From the NCBI RefSeq assembly GCF_023856365.1, contig NW_026042420.1, positions 310,001-374,000 on the forward strand: DNA of 64,000 nt, in the 5' to 3' direction. The number at the start of each line of letters is the position of its first letter. Positions within the stretch are counted from its first letter, which is position 1. The notes beneath the pieces were generated by a model that did not search any database, was not told where the DNA came from, and saw only the letters and a list, made by a program, of their open reading frames with translations. The position numbers were made by a program, and so were the translations under genes. This document shows, one piece after another, positions 1 to 9,205 of this stretch. Origin of the DNA: Brienomyrus brachyistius. Lineage: Eukaryota > Chordata > Actinopteri > Osteoglossiformes > Mormyridae.

Positions 1-954
1 ACTGTATGCATACTGTATTAAGAGCTAGATAAGGACAGTGGGTCATTATATGGCTTGCAGTCCTGCTCATTTTCCTGCACCCGTTACACTAAGTGATACA
101 CCCACTAATGTCCTCTTTCATCCACTTTCAGGCATCTCTTGATCAGTGTATATTACTTACTATGGACCTTGGACATACATGCGATTGGACACACACACAC
201 ACACACACACACTTACACTAATTACCTAATCAACCATCTGTGCAAGCAAGTAAACATGTACCATCTATATAAGTATTGTACATAGCATAGAGAGTGTCCA
301 ATCTATATTAAAGGTGACTCGAAAGAAGTCAGACTTTAGTAAAGACTGTAAATTTCTCAGCCATAACATAAGCCGTAAATAATTACCAAATGAGTCATCC
401 CCTTTCGGAAACATTTATTGATATTCTTTCATAACACACAGACATGAGTTTTTTTTCAACTGGTCAGCATCCGATCCAAACGGGATTCCCATTTCCTTTC
501 TGTGGGATCCAACAGAACACGGGCTGACCATCAGTCAACATGTCTTCAACCGTGCAGGACAGGACCCAGTCCAGGCCAAACCTCACGGTGCTGGTGTTAA
601 TAAAAAAAATGTAAGGAACATGCAGCTGCAGCTCACACACAAACACAGTCCACAGCATCCAGAAAAAGGTCAGGCCTTTTTCTTCTTTAGCTGACTCCGC
701 CCAGACCTCGCCCCCTTTCTGGGCGCCTCGCACTATGCCTTTGAACTGGCCCTGCTGCTTGGCCCGTTTCCTGTTTCCCAATGCAAGTCATAAGATTCAC
801 CCGTAAATGATATTTTGAATCGGAACGATATTTATTACTATTGTTTAGATTAAATATATAACGGTTTAATGATTGAATATAACTTGATATTGTTGTTTGT
901 GTTGTTTAGTTTGAGGTTCTAGTTTCTGTCCTTTATCCGCTTTCGTTTCAGTAG
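1..954. other. Intronic or flanking DNA upstream of the Brachyury exons
   Basis: No exon of the T-box DNA-binding domain could be recognised here, so the 5' part of the gene must lie upstream of the window or be unrecognisable. A CA dinucleotide run lies at about 189-212. A minus-strand open frame at 464-781 (105 codons, one hydrophobic stretch) has no recognisable family and no splice or homology support. Confidence 0.5.
189..212. repeat. (CA)n microsatellite
   Basis: Uninterrupted CA repeat of about 12 units seen directly. Confidence 0.9.
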
Positions 955-1243
955 GCAGCTGGTTCATCCCAGGCTCAGGGTCTCTCTGCTCTTCATCAAA
1001 CCCACACCCCCAGTTTGGGAGCACCCTCTCCCTCTCCTCCCCCCACGGCTGTGACTGTTACTCCTCCTTGAGGAGTAACTGCTCCGCCCCCTATCCCAGC
1101 CCCTATACCCACAGGAGTGCATCACCCAGTGAGCCGCCGCCCTGCCCTGTCCCCTCACACAAGCACACACTGAAATCATGGTCCTAAGCTCTCTGTGTGG
1201 GTCACCACGATAGTACAGCACACCGACGATTACCCTCTGACTG

Positions 1244-1320
1244 AATCAGAATCAGCTTTATTTGGCCAAGTATGTTCACACATATTGGGAATAGTTAGAC
1301 ATTTAATCAAAATAATTAAG
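1244..1320. repeat. Fragment of a dispersed fish repeat
   Basis: The segment around 'CAGAATCAGCTTTATTTGGC' resembles a very common fish interspersed repeat end. It lies in the intron between the Brachyury exons at 955-1128 and 1883-2015. The rest of that intron shows nothing identifiable. Confidence 0.4.
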
Positions 1321-2483
1321 ACAAGACATAAACATACAGTTCTGTTGATATGCGACGCATATAACCTCTGCATCACAGCACTGCTTCAGTTATCGAAGAG
1401 CAAATTTCGAAAACTCACTCAGTCCGATAACCTAAAGTAATAAGTCATAATCCTCTTCATACGTTGCAGTAATGGGAATGAAATCTCACTCAGTGTTTAT
1501 GTAATGGAGCAATGGAATTTCGTGAAATTTCCAAAAGTCCACAGAAATATTTAGAAAAACATTCCTGCAGACTGAGTTTTTGATATTTGCTTTTCAATTA
1601 ACACAATTTTCTTCAGTCTGAGGTTTAACAGAATTCAGCCATATGCTGTTCAAAAAAAACTACACAGAACAAAAACAGAATGGACTTTACATCTGTCTGA
1701 AAGGAAAGTTGACACAGGCTGCAGCAGTGAACAAATCAATCAATGTATTAAAGTTAGGCATTAAGTAACTGGAGGCAGTATATACATAACATGATAACAT
1801 GCCTTTTCTGTATTGACCATATTAAGGACGCTGTAACACTGCCCACCACATACCTGCTTCATTTATTGTTTTATACTTGCAGCTGCTTATTCAGACAGCT
1901 CGTCTACCTGTCTGTCCATGTTGCCCTCCCATGACAACTGGTCCAGCCTACAGGTGCCGTCCCATTCCGGCATGTTACCCATGAGTCATAGCGGCACCTC
2001 CGGGAGCAGCTCCAGGTGAGCCCGTGCCTCCCCTCCCCCACCTGTCCCCATGCTGAGTCTCGGGCCCCCGTCTTCCCTCTTGTTCTCGCCTATACCCACA
2101 TCCTGGCCTGTGTCTGCATCGTCTCACCTCGTTAACAGGACTTTCGCCTTCTTCTGTCCTGATCCATTCAGGCCCATCATTCTGGGACATGCTTTGATTT
2201 ATTTCGCCATAGTTACTCTTTGTTTTCCTTTGTACTTTGCACTCTACAAGTAAAATGAATAAAAAATAGGCATTATTTTGATATTGTTTTAGTACAGTGA
2301 CACTAGTATATTTGTTGTTGTTTCCAGGCAACACTGCATGCTGATTTAACGTCTTTCCTTAATCTCCACCCCATTGCTCACACACAGCCAGTATCCCAGT
2401 TTGTGGTCAATGAGCTCCTCCTCACTCACCCCAGTCTCCTAGTCCAGTGGAATGTCCAACAGCTTGGGCTCTCAGTTCCTGCG

Positions 2484-2760
2484 TGTCATGCCCGGCTCGT
2501 CCGCTCCTCCTGTGTGCCACGCCCCCTGATTACCCACGTGTTTTCTCCCGATTTGTACCCAGCTGTATCTAGTTAATTTGCTCAGTCCTGTGTATTTCAG
2601 TCCGTGTCTTACCTGAGTCCAGTGTCTGTCATTGATGTTTGTATGCGTGAGATGTTTCCCCGTCCGCGCTTCCTAATTAAACTCCCGTTTTTGCCTGTCC
2701 GCTTGCTCCTTGCACGCCTTGCCCGCACGATCGCCTGCCTGCTTGTACCCGATCGTGACA
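2484..2760 (+). mobile_element. Solo LTR inserted in a Brachyury coding exon
   Basis: A 277-bp insert starts TGTCA and ends TGACA, the inverted terminal dinucleotides and short palindrome of an LTR, and is flanked by the 5-bp duplication CTGCG (2479-2483 and 2761-2765). Related copies ending the same way lie near 28.83-29.07 kb and 49.19-49.41 kb, both downstream of proline-rich ORFs. Removing the insert in thought rejoins the Brachyury reading frame exactly. It is probably a Ty3/gypsy-type LTR, but the family could not be named. Confidence 0.8.
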
Positions 2761-3114
2761 CTGCGCAGCTCTACAACTCATTACCCAGGGCTCTCGCACC
2801 CGGCCACAGTGCCCCTCTCAGGCTCCCCGCTGTATGACAGCACTGCCCCATCGGAAGTTCATGAAGCCTCACAGTACGACGCCTCTCCCCACGCGCGCTT
2901 AGCCACCACCGGGACTCCCATCACTCCTCCTTCCCTGTAGGGCGGCGCACTTCCATTATTATTACAGTTTCTACTGTCACTCTGTTGCTTTTCCTGGTGC
3001 TGGACTTTTGACAGATAAATACATTATTTGTTGCATTCAGTGACAAAAGATTGGTCTGTTTAACACCCTCAGTCTCCACCCTATGAGCCCCTTGTTGGCG
3101 GCAGAATCAGGAAG

Positions 3115-3646
3115 ATGTCGGAGAAAGCAGAGGTAAAGTGAATAGTCACCTCGACAATAATGTGAAAACCGCTAATGGTGATCATGCCTGTGTGGGTGAA
3201 ATGGATCACCACAGTATAAGCGGATGATGATTATAGACGATTTTTCCCTTTTTCTTTATGTCTGTTTACCATCTAATAGGCATTTTTTTTCTTTGGGATG
3301 CGTCTAGGTCAGATACGACCAAAATATTTTTCTCATTTCAGAAGTGAAAAAAAATATTGCTCTCAGATTCTGTTCAGTTGTAGTTTTTTAAAATAACCTT
3401 GATTTGTGTTTGTTTAAAATGCCATTACCTGTTGCTTACTGGGCCGCTGAAAATGTCTGGCCCAGCTAAATTTCTTGGTTTAAAAATCTGGCCCAACTAC
3501 TTTCCAGACCTGGACTAGCCCTACTGAATCATACACTAATGTTATTCTGTTATGTGGGCTGTTGTGATAGGGAGATTTGCTGGATGCTGCACGACGGGTG
3601 GTGTCCCTGCTGCAGAATGCCCTGTCTGAAGCAGCACCTAGAGACA
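3115..3646 (+). CDS. Possible first two exons of an unidentified gene
   Basis: An ATG at 3115 opens a six-codon exon (MSEKAE) ending in a GT donor at 3133. A second exon-like segment at 3571-3646 follows an AG acceptor and continues in phase (GDLLDAARRVVSLLQNALSE), ending at a GTGAGG donor. The second segment would form an amphipathic helix. No third exon could be tied to it. The family is not recognised, and the segments may belong to a repeat-associated gene or be coincidental. Confidence 0.3.
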
Positions 3647-4232
3647 GTGAGGGTTGTTGTTATCACCTTAATATTGTATATACGCAATCTGTTATTTCTT
3701 AACTAATATAATTGTAAGGTATTCTTCTAATATATTGTGCACAGCCAACAAAAAAGAGAAAAATGCAAAACCAAAGGAAGGCTTTCTTTTCTCTTAAAAG
3801 TCTTTTTTCTAAACCAACTGAGAGTCAGTTAGAGGGGTGTTCATTATCAGTATTGTTGCTGGCATTTCTGAAAATGTGCCAATTTTAGTCAAGTGGCTAC
3901 TTTTCAAATGCAGTCCCTGGCCAAGATGAAGAAAGTTCATGAAGACTACATGATAATATTAAGCACTGACATAACAAACAACATTTTTTACATGCAAAAT
4001 ATACAGGAAATATACACTGCAACAGGCTAGGATAGACAAATAACCAAATACACTTGCAAGCCTGACCACTTTAGACCCCAGATTAGAAAATTGGTGAATG
4101 AGCATATATTTTTTCCAAGTTTTGTTTTGCTTTCAAGTTCTCACAAATAAAAAAAAAAAAAAGATTTTCCCACTATAGCCAGATCCAGTTTCTGTGGGGG
4201 GCGGGGGGGGGGGTGACAATTTGTAGTAATAA

Positions 4233-5064
4233 CTATTTCCTGCTGAAAACCACTGGTAAACTATCCACATGTCTCTGAATATCTGTGAGTCCCGAGACCT
4301 CCATGACAGATAGATATAAGTTGCTAGTGTTGATCGGCAGGAAATCTTCTCCAAAGCCCCACCACCACCTCACACCAATCCACCCAGGGTTTACTCCAAA
4401 TAAATTTGCTGGTAATACAAACCGGATCAACTTGTGGTTTGTGTCCACGTGTACTAGAGACAAAGGCCCTGGTACATTCTGCGTACAACACAGCCAAGAC
4501 TTGACAACCTTTATATGATGCGCATGGAATCAACCCTATGCATGGAGGCTGCAACTCTTCTCCACCGAACCCTGTAGCCCATTGACTGCAGCCTGCATTG
4601 ACTATCCTGTAGCCTGCATTTGGTAGATCATTCTTGACAGAAGAAACCAAATTGTCAAGTTCCCTAACACAGAGCTCATACTCTTTTATTCTTCTTAAGA
4701 TTGTTCTTCTTGAAACACCCATCAGTGTGGCTATGCAAGGCACAGGAAGTTGAGTATGGAGCATTTCTTTCAAACATTGTTCTTCAATCAAAATCTTGGG
4801 TCGTCTATTGGTGGCAGCGACTTCCTGTGTGACACATGGGGCTGGACGTTCCAGATGTGCCCTCACAAGGTCAAAGAGCTCTTGCAAAGCCAGGGTGATA
4901 GCAGGAGGTACTTCAATGTGATTAGACAGGGCCTGCAGAAGATACAGCTCCTGATGACAAAGGAACTCCAGGTAATCCAAATTTAGTGGAGTCGCGCTGA
5001 ATCCTATTTCTATTTTATGCAGAAGACTTTCGAGAAGGTGGTATCTGAGCTGTTCACAGAACAA
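4233..5064 (-). pseudogene. Decayed integrase-core (IS3EU-like DDE) gene
   Basis: The minus-strand frame from 5064 contains a helix-turn-helix-like stretch (LMGVSRRTILRRIKEYEL) followed by 'PNAGYRI'. After a frame change near 4.58 kb a second frame carries VHVDTNHKLIR, the region around the first catalytic Asp of a family of fish proteins with an integrase core (usually WHIDTNHKLIR). That order of HTH, NAGYR block and DDE start is typical of these transposase/integrase-derived genes. The remaining catalytic Asp and Glu are not visible and a T-rich/G-rich stretch follows at 4.15-4.21 kb, so the copy is truncated and frameshifted. Naming IS3EU is from memory. Confidence 0.6.
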
Positions 5065-5560
5065 ATTATAGTTAATGAGGTGTCAAGATCTTGTCTCTGA
5101 TCCACACACTAGGCCTACCATTCAAAAGTTTTAATTATGAAAATGAAATGTTTTTGTTTTGTGAGGTGCTTGTTCATGTATGATGATGTAGTGGCTGCTC
5201 TGTTTGACCGTGGTAAACCTTTTCACAAACAATATAAGTGAAGAAGTATGACATTAGATCTAAGGACCAGAGTATAATAAAGTTAAATAAAATCCATCAA
5301 AAACACTTACTCAGTGGAGATTCCAATGTAGTAGGCAGACAACTTTATGGCTTTAATAATGAGTGTATTTAGCAGCTACAAGGACAAAAGATATTATAAA
5401 CCTCTCCATTTTAATGCTAATTTAATAAACATTAACAGATAGCACTTAAGGTGGTTTCGCCTATAGTCTGCTAACACTAACCCGAGAACTAATATCTGAG
5501 GAGCGTTCTTCCCAGGATTTGAATTTATTAAATTGGTTTTGTGATGTTGTATTAAGAAAT
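5065..5560. other. AT-rich non-coding stretch
   Basis: No gene, RNA or recognisable repeat was found in this stretch. Confidence 0.5.
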
Positions 5561-5624
5561 TTTATTCACAATGCAATTTACCGTACATTGGCCCATTCTT
5601 TTATATACGGTAAGACGAAGCGGG

Positions 5625-5826
5625 AAATTCGAGCGAGCGAGTGCTGTGCAGACGCGAGCGCGTAGAGGGGATGGGTTTTCAGCACTCGAGCACACGCACG
5701 CGCGTGGTTCGACTTTTGGCCCTAATTTAACGGCGAGCGAGTGAGTGAGTGCTGTGCAATCGCGAGCGCGTAGAGAGCATGGATTTTCTGTTTTTATGCG
5801 CACGACTTTTGGCACTAATTTAACGC
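5625..5826. repeat. Imperfect tandem duplication, about 105-bp unit
   Basis: Two adjacent copies share 'GCGAGCGAGTG', 'GCGAGCGCGTAGAG', 'CGACTTTTGGC' and 'CTAATTTAACG'. The block is GC-rich against its AT-rich surroundings and could be a repeated upstream region of an LTR or promoter. No coding content is supported. Confidence 0.6.
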
Positions 5827-5954
5827 CATAGAAATGTGTGTTTAAAAGGGGAGGAGATCGGGTTGCAGCGCTGGTGTGAGCGGTTTCTCCGGGCAGTTCG
5901 CTCGAGGCTAACGTGGCTTTGGGAACGTGGTGCACCCGTCACCCATGCCAGGGA

Positions 5955-6077
5955 AGAAATCAAAACCGAAATGCTAGGAATATGGACTTCATCTTACGTC
6001 AAGCGTTTTCCCCTCCATTGACGCCCATAAAGAAAAGGCTTAAAGTCCATATTCCTAGCATTTCGGTTTTGATTTCT
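5955..6077. repeat. Perfect 35-bp inverted repeat with 53-bp spacer
   Basis: The segment 5955-5989 is the exact reverse complement of 6043-6077. A transcript would form a 35-bp stem with a 53-nt loop. A GT donor-like 'CAGGTAAG' follows the second arm at about 6080. No transposon family was recognised. Confidence 0.9.
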
Positions 6078-6182
6078 TGTCAGGTAAGTCTTTATGGCCA
6101 GATACATTCGCGAGAAATTTGGTGATTTGTGGTGACTGTTTTAATACATTAAGTTGCGTTACGCATTTTCACATTAAGCGTT

Positions 6183-6335
6183 TTAGAATGTCCCGTGGCA
6201 GGTATCCCCTTCTATTGCCCTAGGGAGGGTTGTAACCCTCGTCTGTATATTAATAAAGAATAATCCTTCTATTCCTGTCTCATGTATCTGGACCTCCCCA
6301 GCAATTTAACGAAATTTGGTGGCAGCGGTTACAAG
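6183..6335 (+). mobile_element. Possible LTR end and primer-binding-site junction
   Basis: A polyadenylation-like 'AATAAAG' near 6253 is followed by 'TTTGGTGGCAGCGG' near 6316, a motif often seen just after the 5' LTR of fish retrotransposons. No matching second LTR or pol was found, so this is a fragment at best. From 6336 to 6778 nothing further was recognised. Confidence 0.3.
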
Positions 6336-6778
6336 TGAACCCGTTTAAGTTTAGCGCTCATACTTCCGTCCATATGTTTAAGACCCACCTTGGCTGACTT
6401 AGCTGACATGTCCTGATTTCATAATCTTCAAATTTGTAATCTTTTCTCCTTCATCTAACTCCATGTTTTTAACTTCTTGTCATTTTCTTGCCGTTTGACT
6501 CATAGAAAATTATCAGACTTAAATGACACGTCAGCCTGTGCAGACAGCGATTTCAATGTTTTAATAAATTGGCCAGCAGGTGGGGGCAGTGCTCAATTTC
6601 ATTAATGCCATTCAGAAAACTTTCAGGCTTTATGTCTTAATGAACAGCCTAGAAAAGGACAAAGCATTATATTACTGATGCATACAGCAGATCCCCAACT
6701 CAGGCTGTGTTGCATATTCTTAACAGTGCTACAGTATGTTCACACAGCCAGTACAAACAAACTTGCAAGATCTAGACC

Positions 6779-7083
6779 AGGGGTCACCAACCTTTTTAAA
6801 ACGGAGAGCTACTTCACGGGTACTGAGCCATACGAAGTTTGATATCAGTTTTAAACGCCCTCCTAAACATGTCTAAACTTCATGCATGATAAACATGTTT
6901 TAAATGCTTTTTTATATTCAATTTCAAATCTATATAAATGCAAATGTGATAGATTAGAAACAGGACAAAATAAAATTTTAGATGATGTTCGCTGGTGAGT
7001 TGTGCTATTTTATAGAACAGGTCCACGGGCAACTCATGTGGTCATTGGGGGCATCCTTGGGGCACCATGTTGGTGACCCCTTA
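6779..7083. mobile_element. Non-autonomous hAT MITE with 8-bp target duplication
   Basis: The element begins AGGGGTCACCAAC and ends with GTTGGTGACCCCTTA, its inverted repeat. It is flanked by TCTAGACC at 6771-6778 and 7084-7091, an 8-bp duplication as hAT transposases make. It is 305 bp and has no transposase frame. Confidence 0.85.
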
Positions 7084-7363
7084 TCTAGACCTACCACATC
7101 AGGTAGGAAGGTGCCTATTTCTACCAACTATTCAGACCATCAGACCCAAACCATACATTCAGTCATGCACAGGCACTCCACCAGAGGGCTCTACATTCTG
7201 TCCTACATCTGCTCACCTGTTAGACCCACACTCAGTCTCCATCCTGATTTCTACCTACTACTCGGACTATCTCACCAAAACCAGTCCTGTGGCCTGTTCT
7301 ATGAAGCGGGGTTACTGGCTTATTGGGGAAACTTGTCGGATTTCTTGATCGGGACCTTCAACT

Positions 7364-7505
7364 GCTCTGCCATAGAGAGCATCCTAACATGCTGCCTTAC
7401 GGTCTGGTATGCGGGCTGCTGGTGGCCTCCTACCGCTCTGCCATAGAGAGCATCCTAACATACGGCCTTACGGTGTGGTATTCGGGCTGCTGGTGGCCTC
7501 TATGA
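7364..7505 (+). mobile_element. LINE 3' ORF scrap with a 71-bp tandem duplication
   Basis: The frame reads 'SAIESILTCCLTVWYAGC' and, 71 bp later, 'SAIESILTYGLTVWYSGC', the C-terminal block of fish L2/CR1-like LINE reverse transcriptases. The block is duplicated in tandem. The stretch from 7510 to 7830 shows nothing else. Confidence 0.7.
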
Positions 7506-7834
7506 CTTTTTTTGTAGACAGTCCATCTGTGTGGTGCTGTTTGCACGAATTGTTTTGGGAAATGCACTTACAGTTTTGCAGATGTTAAGGGTGATTCCAG
7601 AAATGCATCAAAGCAACTGAGGAACTGCAATGTCACTGTACAGTTACTTATAATGGGCGCCAATGTAATGTGTAGAGTGGCAAATAAACTGATTCACCAT
7701 TTACTCTCATGTACATCACTTAAAATGCTTGTTTTAAATGCAAATGTGTGAATGTAAATCTAAGCAGTAAAGCTACAATTTACATTCTGTTTGCATGGTG
7801 GAAAGAACATTTAATCTGCCTTTTAAGTGTGATT

Positions 7835-8066
7835 AGAAGATCTAATGCCTGTGTGCTTGTAATAAGATGGTCGCTGGTTCAAACCCAGCCACAGCACATC
7901 TCTGCGTCCTTGAGCGAGGCCCTTAACCCCCAGCTCACTGGGCATCACTATGGGTGGCTGCCCTTCGCAGACAACTTACTCTGTTTACTCTAAAAAAAAG
8001 AGAGCAAGTTGAGAGAGAAGTTAAGACAATTTCTCCACAGGGACCAATAAAGTATCAATTATTATT
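7835..8066 (+). mobile_element. SINE-like element, copy 1
   Basis: It has a B-box-like 'GGTTCAAACCC', then 'CTTGAGCGAGGCCCTTAACCCCCAG', and ends with 'CCAATAAAGTATC' and an ATT repeat. A second copy of the same design lies at 32,085-32,290. Both are tRNA-related fish SINEs by structure. Confidence 0.7.
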
Positions 8067-8319
8067 ACTGTATGAGAGACTGTCTAATATCAGATAGATA
8101 ACAGACTCATACTGTGCTGAGCTTGTCTGAGAGAGATGATTAGCAAATGCTCTCCCACAGTATCTCAGCACTCTGTACAAAGAACTTTATATGCTCAGTA
8201 TCTGCTCCTGTTTATCTAATTGTTCTCATTTTAACTGGATGTTAAGGAGTAAATTAATAAACGTCATGTAAGTGCACATTAAAATGCTTTTTCACTGTTA
8301 CTTAAGTTCCCATGTGAAC

Positions 8320-8331
8320 AGCCAATCAGAT
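8320..8331 (+). promoter_or_regulatory. CCAAT box upstream of the NITR gene
   Basis: AGCCAATCAGAT lies about 120 bp upstream of the NITR start codon at 8448, a usual distance for an NF-Y-bound CCAAT box. No clear TATA box was seen. The role is inferred from sequence and position only. Confidence 0.4.
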
Positions 8332-8447
8332 CAGCCTGATGTGTGTCTCTCTGTTTCCTCTCTGTTTCCTGCCCTTTCATCCCGACCACGACCATGATCT
8401 CTCACTTAGCAGCAGAGCAGTTTATTCTAAACAGTGGAAGCACAAAA

Positions 8448-9167
8448 ATGTTCAGACTCTTTGGTCTTCTCATTGTCATTAGTAAGGCCCTATAATATAA
8501 ATTATTTTGGGATTTTAATATTTTCATTTATCTGTATGATGTGATCAGTGGAATTTGGCCATTTAATCTGCATCATAGTTAATAGTTATTTAGATTACTA
8601 TTATATGTCTTATTTGATTATGATTTTTTTTGTTTTTCTGTTTTTGCAGACACTGCACTGACTACAGATGTTGTTCAGCCCAGTCACCTGATGAGGGTTC
8701 AGCTTGGAGACAGTGTGACCCTGACATGCTTCTGTCAAGGAGAAACAACTTTTGTTACTTTGTTTAAGCAAGCTGTTGGTCGGAAGCCCCAGCCCATGGC
8801 GAAAGCACTTCTCTACGTACCTGGTGAATTTTACAAGGAATATAAAAGCATAAAACGTTACTCCTTACTGAATGCAGAGGGGAGTTTTAACCTCACTATT
8901 TCTAACGTGGAGCCGTCAGATTCTGCAGTGTATTATTGTGCTGCTGTGTTTCTTCATGAGGTCACCTTCGGGAATGGAACCTTTGTCATAATCACAGGTA
9001 AATGAGATTCCAACTATTTTCATATTTGCTTTATTATAATGTCAGTAAGATTATTCCCTGCAAAATAATTTTGACAGTTTAGTTGTTTGTCAATATAAAA
9101 TTAGCAAAGATACCTTATTGTCTGCTTTGTTCCATAAATGTTTTTCTAAACATCAAACAAAAATCAT

Positions 9168-9205
<38 letters not shown>

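Larger units (their letters stand above)
955..2940 (+). pseudogene. tbxt: Brachyury (TBXT)-family T-box gene, 3' exons, disrupted
   Basis: Brachyury is a T-box transcription factor of mesoderm and notochord; here only the C-terminal activation region is present. Exons read as 955-1128 (PHPQFGSTLSL, APYPSPYTHRS), 1883-2015 (CLSMLPSHDNWSSL), and a last exon starting at 2388 (QYPSLWS) and resuming at 2766-2940 (SGSPLYDS, SQYDAS, ending TPPSL then TAG). These blocks follow the order of vertebrate Brachyury C-termini and are joined by GT/AG sites in consistent phases. The first exon can start at 952 or 955 because of a CAGTAG tandem acceptor. The last exon holds an in-frame TAG at 2440-2442 and a 277-bp solo LTR at 2484-2760 that itself adds stops. 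The T-box domain is upstream of the window. Family assignment is firm; which paralogue (tbxta or tbxtb), and whether the locus still makes a shortened protein, is not known. Confidence 0.87.

Noticed and set aside
464..781. 105-codon minus-strand ORF with a hydrophobic stretch
   Set aside because: No recognisable family, no splice support, and it lies upstream of Brachyury exons where intron is expected.
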